Positions 45,040 to 55,521 of a stretch of DNA of 64,000 bases are shown one piece after another; position 1 is the stretch's first letter, and the number at the start of each line of letters is the position of its first letter. The DNA is from Galeopsis tetrahit (Eukaryota; Streptophyta; Magnoliopsida; Lamiales; Lamiaceae). Below the pieces are notes generated by a model that saw nothing but the letters and a program-made list of their open reading frames with translations, did no database searches and was not told where the DNA came from. The stretch spans positions 88,459,182 to 88,523,181 of the forward strand of contig OY776127.1 of assembly GCA_963675135.1 (NCBI GenBank), in the 5' to 3' direction. Made by a program: the position numbers and the translations under genes.

Positions 45040-45410
45040 TTTTCATTTTGCTTTTATAAAATTGGCCATAAAAAGGGTTGAATTGAAAGGAAAAGAGTTC
45101 GTCTTTTTTAGTATTGGTAGCTTCACATTAAACACAAGAGCCCTTTGTTGATTCAAGATCTGGGTGATTAACCCCATTTAACTAGTGCCGAAATTGGTCG
45201 GGAATTCGAAATGACGACACAACACAAGTTGCCATACCTTCGGAGGCTCCGCTTTGCGGCATATCCACTCTAGTTTCGTTCCAAACCTTCCTTTGACCCA
45301 CCCTCTTTGATCGATTTTGATTGTAGAGTTGTCGCTTTGACCTCTATGTTATTTTGTTTATATAAAATTGACGGTTTGAATACCAAAAAATCGATAAAAA
45401 AAAAAAAAAT

Positions 45411-45484
45411 CGCTAGAAGGAGGGGTCGAACCTCCGACCTTGTGGTTAACAGGCACACGCTCTAACTAACTGAGCTATTCCAGC
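45411..45484 (-). tRNA. tRNA-Asn (GTT), copy 3, probably degenerate
   Basis: Compared with copy 1 it has a D-loop change (TTGGTT to TTAGTT) and G31 to C in the anticodon stem (TGTGC/CCACA), which puts C opposite C next to the loop. The D-loop change removes one of the conserved GG pair that contacts the T loop and lies in the A box. Both argue for a pseudogene, though the anticodon and terminator remain. Confidence 0.8.
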
Positions 45485-45865
45485 TTTTCATTTTACTTTT
45501 ATAAAATTGGCCATAAAAAGGGTTGAATTGAAAGGAAAAGAGTTCGTCTTTTTTAATATTGGTAGCTTCACATTAAACACAAGAGCCCTTTGTTGATTCA
45601 AGATCTGGGTGATTAACCCCATTTAACTAGTGCCGAAATTGGTCGGGAATCCGAAATGACGACACAATACAGGTCGCCATACCTTCGGAGGCTCCGCTTT
45701 GTGGCAGATCCACTCTGGTTTCGTTCCAAACCTTCTTTTGATCGTTCCAAACCTTCTTTGATCGATTCTGATTGTAGAGTTGTCACTCTAACCTCTATGT
45801 TATTTTGTTTTTATAAATTTGGCGGTTTAAAATTTAAATACAAAAATATCGACAAAAAATAAAAA

Positions 45866-45890
45866 AATCGCTAGAAGGAGGGGTCGAAAT
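45866..45890 (-). pseudogene. Truncated tRNA-Asn 3' fragment
   Basis: The last ~21 nt of the tRNA-Asn (cgctagaaggaggggtcga on the plus strand) stand alone here and break off into atttaaatacaaaaatatcg. The same 60-bp stretch is repeated immediately before copy 4, so this is one side of a short tandem duplication. Confidence 0.85.
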
Positions 45891-45925
45891 TTAAATACAA
45901 AAATATCGACAAAAAATAAAAAAAT

Positions 45926-45949
45926 CGCTAGAAGGAGGGGTCGAACCTC

Positions 45950-45982
<33 letters not shown>

Positions 45983-45999
45983 AACTGAGCTATTCCAGC
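45926..45999 (-). tRNA. tRNA-Asn (GTT), copy 4
   Basis: Sequence identical to copy 1. The downstream terminator on the minus strand is TTTTTTTATTTTTT. Confidence 0.94.
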
Positions 46000-46070
46000 T
46001 TTTTATTTTATTTTTATAAAATTGGCCATAAAATAGGGTTGAATTAAAAGAAAATAAAATATAAAAAATT

Positions 46071-46094
46071 CGCTAGAAGGAGGGGTCGAACCTC

Positions 46095-46127
<33 letters not shown>

Positions 46128-46144
46128 AACTGAGCTATTCCAGC
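46071..46144 (-). tRNA. tRNA-Asn (GTT), copy 5
   Basis: Sequence identical to copy 1, at the edge of the array. Its upstream flank (minus strand ...aacaaatattcacaaagct) differs from the other copies and offers CAA motifs. It is 111 bp from the ATG of the PPR gene that runs the other way. Confidence 0.94.
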
Positions 46145-46255
46145 TTTGTGAATATTTGTTAACATTATATTAATATTCTAAATTTAAAATCTTAAATTTC
46201 AATTGATATAAATAGATTTTGCCTTTGTGTCGCTCCGCGCGGTGGCGAAAGAGAG

Positions 46256-48217
46256 ATGCGGAAAGCAGCCGTGATTTTGCTGTCAAGACGATTGTATTCA
46301 TCAAACCCAGAAATCCCAAGCCTTTATTCATTCCTGCAGCCTTCAATTTTCGCACTAAAGAGACCTAATCAATCACAAGAAGCAATTAAACCGATTTCAC
46401 AGGGGGCTTCAACTTCCTTTTCGCAAGAACAGAAATCTGACCTTGAAATCACCCTCCAGAAGTCCCTTTTCGATTGCAACACTGATGAGGCGTGGAAATC
46501 ATTCAAGGCTCTTACATTGTGTTCATCTTTCCCCAGTAAGCCCCTCACAAACTCATTAATTACCCATTTGTCCTCGTTTTCTGATACTCATAGTCTCAAG
46601 AGAGCATATGCTTCAGTAGTTTATGTGTTGGAGAAGAATCCCTTTTTGTTGGAATGTGAAACTGTGAGGACCCTTTTGGATTCCATGAGGAAAGCCAACA
46701 CTAGTGCCCCTGCTTTTGCTTTAGTGAGATGCATGTTCAAGAATAGGTTTTTCATGCCATTTGAGATGTGGGGTTGTGTTTTAGTTGATATATGTAGGAA
46801 GAATGGGAGTTTTTCTGGTTTTCTGGGTGTTTTTCATGAGAGTTGTAGGGTTGTTTTTGATGAGAAAGTGGAGTTTATGAAGCCTGATTTGGTTGCTTGT
46901 AATGCTGCATTGGAGTACTATTGTTGTGAGGCTGAATGTGTTGTTGATGCTGAGAAAGTGATTGAAACTATGTCGGTTTTAGGCGTTAGGCCGAATGAGC
47001 AAACGTTTGGATTGCTTGCATATTTGTATGCAGTTAAGGGGATGAATGAAAAGGTGATTGATTTAGAAAATGTGATGAGTAGGCTTGGTATTTCTGATAG
47101 AATGGTTTATATTCATAATTTGATTTGTGGGTATTTGAAGTTAGGCGATTTTGAATTGGTTTCGTCTACTATACTGCGTGGTTTGAAAGAAGGGGACGTG
47201 CAAGGGCTTAGTCAAGAAACTTGTACTGAAGTTGTGAAAGGTTTTTCACAAAATGGGAATTACAAGGGTTTAGCAAACTTGATCATTGAGTGTCAAAAAA
47301 TCGAACCCTCGTCTGTCCCAGTTGAGAGATCTTTCGGTTATGGTGTTATAAGTGCTTGCATTAGTCTTAATTTACTCGAAAAGGCGCATGGAATCGTTGC
47401 TGAAATGAATGCCCAAGTGGCTTCCATTGGATTAGGCGTTTACGTGCCAATTTTGAACGAATACTGCAAAGAGCAAAGAACAGCCGAAGCTTCCCAATTG
47501 GTTTCAGAAATTTGTAATTTGGGACTACAATTGGATGTCAGTAGCTACGACGCTCTAATAGAATCGTCCATGTCCTGTCAAGATTTTCAATCAGCGTTTT
47601 CTCTGTTTCGTGACATGAGAGAATCAAGAACACTGGATTTAAAAGGCAGTTATCTGACCATCATGACAGGTCTAACTGAACATCATCGACCTGAGCTGAT
47701 GGCTGCCTTTTTAGACGAGATAGTTTCGGATCCTAGGATTGAAGTAGGTACTCATGATTGGAACTCGATTATTCATGCTTTTTGCAAGGCTGGGAGGTTG
47801 GAGGATGCTAAGAGGACTTTCAGGAGGATGATTTTCCTTCAGTTTGAACCAAACGAGCAAACGTATCTGTCGCTGATTAATGGATACGTGGGCGCAGAAA
47901 AGTATTTTAGCGTTTTAATGCTGTGGAACGATATAAAGAGGAAGGTGGTTTGTGGCGACGGAGAGAGTAGATTGAAATTAGATAACAGCCTTGTTGATGC
48001 ATTTCTATATGCATTGGTGAAGGGTGGTTTCTTTGATGCTGTGATGCAAGTTGTCGAAAAGTCTCAAGAGATGAACATTTTTGTTAATAAGTGGAGGTTC
48101 AAGCAAGCGTTCATGGAGACGCATAAGAAGCTGAGGGTGTCGAAGTTGCGAAAGAGAAACTTCAGAAAAACGGAGGCGTTGATCGCCTTCAAAAACTGGG
48201 CTGGTTTGAGTACTTGA
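46256..48217 (+). CDS. Pentatricopeptide repeat protein, intronless, probably mitochondrial
   Basis: A single exon encodes 653 residues, from ATG 46256 to TGA 48215-48217. The N-terminus (MRKAAVILLSRRLYSSNP) is basic and Ser-rich, typical of mitochondrial import. PPR motifs are spread over residues 100-600: for example PDLVACNAALEYYCCEAECV, RPNEQTFGLLAYLYAVKGMN, DRMVYIHNLICGYLKLGDFE, THDWNSIIHAFCKAGRLEDA and EPNEQTYLSLINGYVGAEKY. It is a P-type PPR without E or DYW domains. It may be related to At1g69290/At4g17616-type proteins; that assignment is from memory and uncertain. Organelle RNA binding is inferred from the family. The promoter must lie in or beside the tRNA array, as the ATG is 111 bp from the tRNA. 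Confidence 0.93.
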   Translation: MRKAAVILLSRRLYSSNPEIPSLYSFLQPSIFALKRPNQSQEAIKPISQGASTSFSQEQKSDLEITLQKSLFDCNTDEAWKSFKALTLCSSFPSKPLTNSLITHLSSFSDTHSLKRAYASVVYVLEKNPFLLECETVRTLLDSMRKANTSAPAFALVRCMFKNRFFMPFEMWGCVLVDICRKNGSFSGFLGVFHESCRVVFDEKVEFMKPDLVACNAALEYYCCEAECVVDAEKVIETMSVLGVRPNEQTFGLLAYLYAVKGMNEKVIDLENVMSRLGISDRMVYIHNLICGYLKLGDFELVSSTILRGLKEGDVQGLSQETCTEVVKGFSQNGNYKGLANLIIECQKIEPSSVPVERSFGYGVISACISLNLLEKAHGIVAEMNAQVASIGLGVYVPILNEYCKEQRTAEASQLVSEICNLGLQLDVSSYDALIESSMSCQDFQSAFSLFRDMRESRTLDLKGSYLTIMTGLTEHHRPELMAAFLDEIVSDPRIEVGTHDWNSIIHAFCKAGRLEDAKRTFRRMIFLQFEPNEQTYLSLINGYVGAEKYFSVLMLWNDIKRKVVCGDGESRLKLDNSLVDAFLYALVKGGFFDAVMQVVEKSQEMNIFVNKWRFKQAFMETHKKLRVSKLRKRNFRKTEALIAFKNWAGLST

Positions 48218-49160
48218 TAGCAACTTAGCAAGGGTGCAGAAGTCGAAATTCGCGCAACTTAGCAACTGGAGCTTATATTAAAGATAGGAGGTGTTTTTGG
48301 AATTGAATATTAGGTGTTTTCAAACTTCAGAAATTATACTACTATTATTCAATTTCATAACTTTTTCAACCTGCCCACTTTAATAATTCTAAAAGCTTCA
48401 AATGATTGAAAACATCAACTTGCTTAAAGTGCTTGAAAAAAATGTCATAAATCATATCAAATTCGTCTCAAATAAAAATATAATGTAAATAAAAAAAACA
48501 CTCAACGCTTTTAAGATGCAACTTTGATTTTTTTATAATTTCCCCCCAAAAAAGTTGAACTTTAAGAGGTGCAGAGAATGTGAATACCAATGGGTCTCCC
48601 ATGCCCTATTTCCAACTAATTTTAACTTTATTGAATAATATCCGAAATAAACAAGTAAAATGAACAAAATAAAAATTCAATTTTTTGTATAATTTAGTAA
48701 AAAATAAAGCAATAATAACAGATTGATAATAATCCGCCTGCAATCAATGCAATGGAATGTACCACTAATGATTCCATTCCACAACTTGTTTGACTTTAAA
48801 CGACCAAAACCCATATAAAAATTCAGTCTTTCACACCACACTTTATATTGTAGCAAACTTCAAGAACTCTTACAGCAGTGTAAAATCTTTGTTTTTCACC
48901 CCAAGGCAAAAAGGGTTCTCTTTATTACAGGTATTGATGTTCGTTTGAATCTTTTCTTGATTCTTGGTTGTCTAATTTAGACTATTTAATTTGAAATTGA
49001 TTCGTTTTTTATTCTACTGTTGCAGCTTCTCTGATATATATTCTATTACTGTAATAATGTTGGTGTGTGTGCAAGCAATGATTCAGATGGAGTGTTACTT
49101 ACTTAAGGATATGCATTTGTAGTGATTTTAAAGTTTCTTTCTTGCATCCTTAATCATTTA

Positions 49161-49428
49161 GGGCATGTTTGGTTTATTAGATTAGATAGGATATATTGTT
49201 TTATCCCTATAATTCTCATGTTTGGTTTACTTGAATTTATCCCGTGATTATAATTGGCCCGAGATTGTTATCCTTGATAATCATGCATTTGGGTCTTAAT
49301 TAGTCCCAAAGAGAATGTGAGATAATTTAATCCATCAATTCAAACACAAATCTCAATTCAAAAAATAATGCAATCCTATTTAATCCTTTCATACCTTATC
49401 TTTCCCAACCTGTAAACCAAACAAGCCC
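49161..49428. mobile_element. Tourist-like MITE, first of a back-to-back pair
   Basis: Ends GGGCATGTTTGGTTTA and TAAACCAAACAAGCCC are inverted repeats with one mismatch. TTA flanks both sides (49158-49160, 49429-49431). The 268-bp interior has no reading frame. Confidence 0.85.
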
Positions 49429-49431
49429 TTA

Positions 49432-49718
49432 GGGTATGTTTGTTTTGGGATTATGTAGGACGGGAAATCCGTATGGGGAAATCCTGGATGGAGAAATTAC
49501 GATAAATATTGATTATGTGTGTTTGTTTAGGGATTTTGAGTAGAATAAGATATAACTTTATGTCAAATCAATTGTGTAAGAGTGAGTGATGTTGTATTAT
49601 TATATCAGTATAATATATATGTATTATTAGGGGCGGATGGAGTTGTATGGTGAAATACGGATGTGAAATCCTGAACTAGAACAGGACGGGGGACGTTAGT
49701 CCCAAAACAAACATGCCC
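49432..49718. mobile_element. Tourist-like MITE, second of a back-to-back pair
   Basis: Ends GGGTATGTTTGTTTTGGGA and TCCCAAAACAAACATGCCC are inverted repeats with one mismatch. TTA flanks both sides (49429-49431 shared with the first element, 49719-49721). Its interior word agtgagtgatgttgtattat also occurs at about 14530, 15893 and 62290, marking a dispersed family. Confidence 0.85.
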
Positions 49719-49876
49719 TTAAGGACAGAGATTGAATGAAAATCAAGATTTCTAAAGTTTCTGTTTGATTTTATTTCTTTATGTGTGTTCTTATGGTCTA
49801 TTTAGAACATATAATTGAAGCTTAGACTGATATGTATGTTTTCACTTCTTTAAGTTTAGGTGTAAATTGTAATGCA

Positions 49877-52481
49877 ATGAAACTTGTTCTTAAACTTTTG
49901 GTGGTTTTATGGTGTCTGGTGAGCCTTGAGGAGGTTGCATCACACGGGATTCAGCCCTTTTCGGTTATCGCTATCGAAAAGGCTGTTATTGCTTTAGATA
50001 ATAAGGCACATATTAAAGCATCTCCTTCAGTTCTTGGACTAAAAAATGTAAGTCTAGGATTGATTGTCTGGTTTCATAATCTGCCATTTGTTAGATGCAC
50101 TCCTGTGAAGATATAGTTGTGTTTTCGTTTACAGGAGAAAAACGAAGAGTGGGTTACGTTAGAGTATGGTAGCTCGAGTCCATCGATTGATGACTGGATT
50201 GGTGTCTTTTCTCCAGCTAACTTCAGGTTTATATCAAGTATTAGGCCATTTGGTTTATGCAGCTATGTGTTCTTTATTAACCTTGTTTTGGAATTCCAAT
50301 TTACTTTTTTTCAGTTCGTCCACGTGTGCCCCGGAGAATCCGAGAGTTGGACCACCATATTTGTGTTCAGCACCAGTAAAGGTTTACTAAAATCTCATCT
50401 TCATAATAGTTTCATTAAAATTGTGGATTTCTTCTACATGAAAAATATGTGTGTAATGTTTCAATTTATCTGCAGTATCAATTTGCAAATTTCAGCAATC
50501 CGAAGTACAAGGAAACGGGGAAAGGATCTTTGAAGCTTCGGTTAATTAACCAGAGATCAGACTTCTCTTTTGCATTGTTTTCTGGTGGTGTGTCAAATGT
50601 AGGTACTCTATTTTCATGTGTTTTTGATCATTTTTGGGAAATATCTCATTTGATTATACGTTGCAACAGCCGAAGCTAGTGGCACTGTCGAATATAGTTG
50701 CCTTTGCCAATCCTAACGCGCCTCTATACCCGCGTTTAGCTCAAGGAAAGACATGGAATGAAGTGAGCTCATTCATTATGTCTAAATACTTTTTGTATTC
50801 AAACATTCTCATTAATGTTGAAAATGTCAATTTTGTACTTAGATGACTGTAACCTGGACTAGTGGTTATAATATCGATGGAGCAGAGCCGTTCGTTGAAT
50901 GGGGTCCAAAAGGAGGGCAGCAGACGCGTACCTTAGCAGTTACGCTGACATTTGATCGTAACAGCATGTGTGGTGTGTTAACCTCCCCTTATCTTGATTG
51001 GAGGAAACAGTGGTTCTCTTTCTGATGTTTTATGGTAAACGTTGCTCGATTTTGTAGGTGCACCTGCAAGAACCGTTGGATGGCGTGACCCTGGATTCAT
51101 ACATACTAGTTTCCTCAAGGAGTTATGGCCCAATATGGTGTATGTTTTATCACACAAAAGTCATCTCGTATCTTGATTTAGTTTGTCGATTTACACGTTT
51201 ATCTAAATATTTGTTGATATTTTAGGTACACCTACAAATTGGGCCATAAATTGGGTAATAGTACATATGTTTGGAGTGAGATTTACGAGTTCAAAGCGTC
51301 TCCGTATCCTGGTCAGAACTCTGTTCAACGGGTCGTCATTTTTGGTGATATGGGAAAGGTTCGTTTCCTTGTAGAATATGCTTCTTATAATATGACTTGT
51401 ATTCTGCAATTCTGAATTCCTGCTGTATAATGTGTTTCTGTTTTTATTTTACGAGTGCAGGACGAAGTTGATGGTTCGAACGAGTATAACAATTTTCAAC
51501 ATGGTTCACTTAACACTACTAAGCAACTGACTGATGACCTGAAGAATTATGATATAGTGTTTCACATTGGAGATATCTGCTATGCGAACGGATACCTTTC
51601 GCAATGGGATCAGTTCACGTCTCAAGTCGAGCCAATCGCTTCAAGAGTGCCATACATGATTGCCAGTGGCAATCATGAGCGCGACTGGCCTGGATCAGGC
51701 TCGTTTTATGGGAGCATGGATTCAGGTGGAGAATGTGGCGTCCCTGCTGAAACTATGTTTTTCGTTCCTGCTGAAAATCGAGCTAAATTCTGGTACGTTC
51801 ACGTTCATCATCAAAACTGTACAACTGGTGCAATTAGACTTATTCGTGTTGCTTGATTTTGGCAGGTATTCGACGGACTATGGCATGTTCAGATTCTGTG
51901 TAGCTGACACAGAACACGACTGGAGAGAGGGAACGGAGCAGTATAAATTCATCGAGCATTGCCTAGCATCCGTGGACAGGCAGAAACAGCCTTGGTTAAT
52001 CTTCCTTGCGCATCGTGTACTAGGCTACTCGTCGGATGCTTCTTATGCAAACGAAGGCTCGTTTGCAGAACCAATGGGGCGAGACGACCTTCAAAAGCTT
52101 TGGCAGAAGTATAAAGTGGATATAGCCTTCTTTGGGCATGCTCACAACTATGAAAGAACTTGTCCGGTTTACCAGAACATATGTACAAGAAACGAGAAGC
52201 AAAACTACGAAGGCAGCTTGAATGGAACGATACACGTGGTTGCAGGAGGCGGGGGCGCTAGCCTTTCTGAATTCTCGACTTTACAGCCGAAGTGGAGCGT
52301 TTTCAGGGACATGGACTACGGGTTTGTGAAACTGACTGCATTCGATCATTCGAATCTGCTGTTCGAGTACAAAAAGAGCAGCGATGGCAAGGTTTACGAC
52401 TCGTTTAGGATTAAACGAGACTACAGAGACATATTGGCCTGTGCTGTGGATAGCTGCCCAGCTACCACTCTTGCTTATTAG
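49877..52481 (+). CDS. Purple acid phosphatase, PAP1/PAP24/PAP27 type
   Basis: Ten exons: 49877-50047, 50135-50226, 50315-50381, 50476-50598, 50670-50762, 50843-50972, 51058-51139, 51226-51358, 51461-51792 and 51866-52481, giving 612 residues. A signal peptide (MKLVLKLLVVLWCLVSLEEV) suggests secretion or a wall location. An N-terminal fibronectin-like domain precedes a metallophosphatase domain. Metal-ligand blocks are visible: FGDMG, GDICYANGY, GNHERDW, FLAHRVLGYSS and FFGHAHNYERTCP. By databases' habit this branch is named 'probable inactive', yet the ligand blocks GDMG, GDxxY, GNHE and GHxH are all here. I chose Met at 49877 over an in-frame Met at 49832, because it starts the signal peptide. 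Exon 7 must end ATGGT|GTATG for the frame to continue (VYTYKLGH). Confidence 0.94.
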
Positions 52482-53846
52482 TCTTTGGCTATCTCTTGTA
52501 ACTTTCAGCCTTTTTTCTTCAATGTATTTTTTGTTTTTTCCATTTTTTCCAGAATGGTGAATAATTTCTTAAAATGAATGGAAGCTTATGAATAGTTTGG
52601 TTCCATAATATATTCATCGAATTTACAGTAATAGTGATTCACATAAGAAGAAGCCTTTTTGGAAGAGTGGTATAATTTAAATTAAAGTAAAAGATGGCTA
52701 TGCAGATTCTGAATACAGATAATATTCTCGTTAAAAAAAATATTACAGTATAATATTTAATCGAGGATATTTAATGTATCTACTTCTCTCAAATAATTAA
52801 TTGCACCAAACCAACCACCAATTTTTTAACTACATATTGCATTTTGTGTAAATTGTAATTGTTGAACCGAATTTCTAAAAAAAAAAAAAACTCAATTTAA
52901 TCATGACTTTCAACATTTTTGTGTAAATTCACTATCATTTTAGTTGTTTCAATTCGATACACAATTTACATTTTCAACTAAAATATTTGTATGATTGAGG
53001 GTGTGTTAGTGCTTCGATTGAAGATCTCTTTATATGAATGAAATCGTCTCGAAAAGGGTAAGAGACGTGTCTTGCATGTAGCTGAAAATATGTCATAATT
53101 TAAAATTTTGTATCAAATTAAACTAAAGAAGTGGTGAATTTACACAAAAATGTTGAAAGTGGCAATTAAATTGATTATGAATGCATAAGTGATGAATTAA
53201 TAGAATTAACCCACAATTGTTTGCACTCTTTTCTTATTCGTCACATCCCAATTTTTTTTTTTTTTTTTCATAAACCTCACCCTTACAATATTCACATATT
53301 TACACAAAATGTCATTATTTTTACTCCCAATCTAATCATTTACTTATTTCACTCATAAAAGTTTACAAAATTATCACTCTATCATTCCATTCATTACACT
53401 TTTTTCTTAGTTTGGTGCAAACGTTTATGGGATGGAGGGAAGTACTATTTTTGCTTTCAAATTTACATTAGAGAGAGAAGAAAAAAAAACAGTCCTTTTC
53501 TTTTAAACTGAAATGAATGTGAGTCTCAAATTCACAATCCATAGTTTAGTGGCTCTAAATACTGACATGCGTCCCAAACACGCCCTTTGCCATTCACTCA
53601 AAATATGGAGTAATAGACAATAAACAATTCAAGCTTCGCGCTTCCAATAAAGATTTTCAACACCATGATTTATATCGAAAAGTTTTTGACTTTTATTTTG
53701 CCCACCCCTTATTATACAATTCACAATCAATGACCATTTCCAAAATTTCTGTCACAAAATTCCCATCCACAGTTTGATCATCAGGTTTCTTGATAAAGTT
53801 CCAATCTTTATGCAGAGAGAGGGAGATTCTTGGGCTGATTGAAGAA
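52482..53846. other. Spacer between PAP and the coiled-coil protein gene
   Basis: The PAP 3' untranslated region is followed by a foldback element (52893-53175) and a probable decayed Stowaway-like element (about 53217-53445, right end atgggatggagggaagta). No gene was seen. Confidence 0.6.
52893..53175. mobile_element. Foldback/MITE-like inverted repeat
   Basis: The arm at 52893-52975 (caatttaatcatgactttcaacatttttgtg and onward to gatacacaattta) is matched in reverse complement by 53099-53175, with scattered mismatches. The arms are about 80 bp around a 120-bp loop. No target duplication was assigned. Confidence 0.7.
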
Positions 53847-55359
53847 ATGGATTTATGGGTTATTGCAGCAGCAGCTGGAGCAGGATACGCAGCAAAGAAT
53901 CTGCAGAATTTATCAGCTGATAAGAGAGAAAGTTCATTAAAATATTCATACAATCTTCAAACAGAATCAAGAAACTTTCTGCAGCAATTAAGGGATAAAA
54001 CCTGCCCATTACGCAGATTAGCCCAACAAGATAGTACCTTTCTTGATGTGGATATTAAGGGTAGAGAAGAAGAAGTTGCAGCATCTTTAGAAGAAGATGG
54101 TGGAAACAGAAATTTCAGTAGGGGCAAGTTGGTAAATTTCAGTAGGCCATTGAATAGTTTAGACACTTGTGTTGAGAACATGGAACATAGTTCATGTTTA
54201 TGTACCTCTGTTTCTAGGCCAGTTTTGGTTACTGATAGAAGGTGGGGCAGTAGTAGTTCAAGTTGTGTTGATTTTGATGATGTGAAGAGAGGGAATGCAG
54301 CGTCGTCTTCGTCGTCTTCTTCGAAACAGAATGGTTACAGAGACGTAACATCAACGCGATCGCGAGCAGGGCCTGAAACGATGCTTATGTTCATAGCTGG
54401 AATGAGTATTGGAATATTGTCAGCAACTTGGTCCTGGAAAAAGGAAGTGGATAAGTTGCACAAGCAGCTAAAACAGATGGATAATCTGGTTCAAGATTTA
54501 CACGAGGAGCTCGATATGAACGAAACGCTAATGGTGAAGGAGCTTCAGCTAACTGACGAGGGACCCTCTGCGTCGATTTCATCTCCTGCTGAGAAAATCG
54601 ACGAATTGGATAGTTTTGTTAGTTTAAAGACGACGAATGAGAAGAACGCGGAGAATCTCGAGTTATTGAGCAGAATCGAGGAGGAACTTCAAGCAGAACT
54701 AGAGATGTTAGAACAGAACATGAAGGTATCTGCACTGGAGAGATTATCTAGTGTTGTTGAGGTAAGAAATTCACTCATGTTCTATCTGCATATCTCACTT
54801 CTATTATGCACTTTTTGCTAACTTTTTTTTTTGGCAGATTGATCCAGATTTCGAACCAGAAATAGTTCGAGGAGAGTTAAAGGCAACAATGGTGAATGCT
54901 GCATCGGAATCAGGAACAGAAACAACAGATACAACGATTAACTGCTATAAACCCGCAAACTACGCTGTCTCCCCGTGGGAGCTGAGCTTGCGTCTCCACG
55001 AGGTGATAGAATCGAGGCTAGAAGCACGCATTAAGGAGCTAGAAATCGAGCTTGGTAACAGTCGAAACATGATCTCAACGAGATTTTCTTACAGCGAAAC
55101 AGAATCCTCGTCTACTCAACAAAGTCCTACATCTATATATTCTGGACATGATAAATCACAAGAAGAGGCTTCCACATGTAAGGGTAACAATGGGATTCTG
55201 CTTAAGGAAGATGGAGAAAATAGATCAGAGACGAGTTTTATGTACAACGAGGATTCAACGAGTGAAGATGAAGAAAGTGATGAGTCGGATAAGCTTTTGA
55301 TAAAGCAGATACTTGAGAGGAGAAAATCAGGTTCCAACTTCAATCTTAGAATAGATTGA
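53847..55359 (+). CDS. Plant-specific single-TM coiled-coil protein, possibly POLAR-related
   Basis: Two exons, 53847-54761 and 54838-55359, encode 478 residues. Met 53847 opens with MDLWVIAAAAGAGYAAKNLQ, a short hydrophobic N-terminus. A Ser-rich region follows, then a likely membrane segment (TMLMFIAGMSIGILSATW) directly joined to a coiled coil (EVDKLHKQLKQMDNLVQDLH). A second coiled coil (IEEELQAELEMLEQNMKV) precedes the intron. The second exon has the conserved block YAVSPWELSLRLHEVIESRL followed by EARIKELEIELG and an acidic C-terminal tail. I recall this block in a plant family annotated as POLAR-like (polarity in asymmetric stomatal-lineage division), but I cannot confirm this without a search. 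An in-frame Met 19 codons upstream (53790) is possible but less likely. Confidence 0.8.
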
Positions 55360-55521
55360 AATGTACAACTTAGATTCACATTTATAGTTGAACACAGAAG
55401 AGTGTATAGTTTACATGTACATGTAAAAAAGACCAGTTTAAAGTAAAAGATGAACTCATTTTTGCTATTTAATAACCAAATGTGAAATGTCAATTTCAAA
55501 TCAAAAATCAATCAATGCAGC

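Larger units (their letters stand above)
43470..46145 (-). repeat. Degenerate tandem array carrying five tRNA-Asn copies
   Basis: A unit of up to about 700 bp recurs. Landmarks in order are gttgaattgaaaggaaaa, cgatttcgcgttaag, aattggtcggaaattcgaaatgacg, ggctccgctttgcggca and a tRNA-Asn on the minus strand. tRNA starts are spaced about 700, 445, 515 and 145 bp, so later units have lost internal parts. The first unit (to about 44100) has no tRNA: its left flank runs directly into the next ggctccgctttgcgg. Confidence 0.9.
48218..49876. other. Spacer between the intronless PPR and PAP genes
   Basis: AT-rich to about 48840, then a probable PAP leader exon ending in a donor-like GGTATTG near 48940. 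Two back-to-back Tourist-like elements occupy 49161-49718, probably within a PAP leader intron. No other gene was seen. Confidence 0.5.

Noticed and set aside
44193..45862. Open frames of 60-68 codons overlapping the tRNA-Asn array
   Set aside because: They recur because the array recurs, and they cross tRNA genes. No coding signal.
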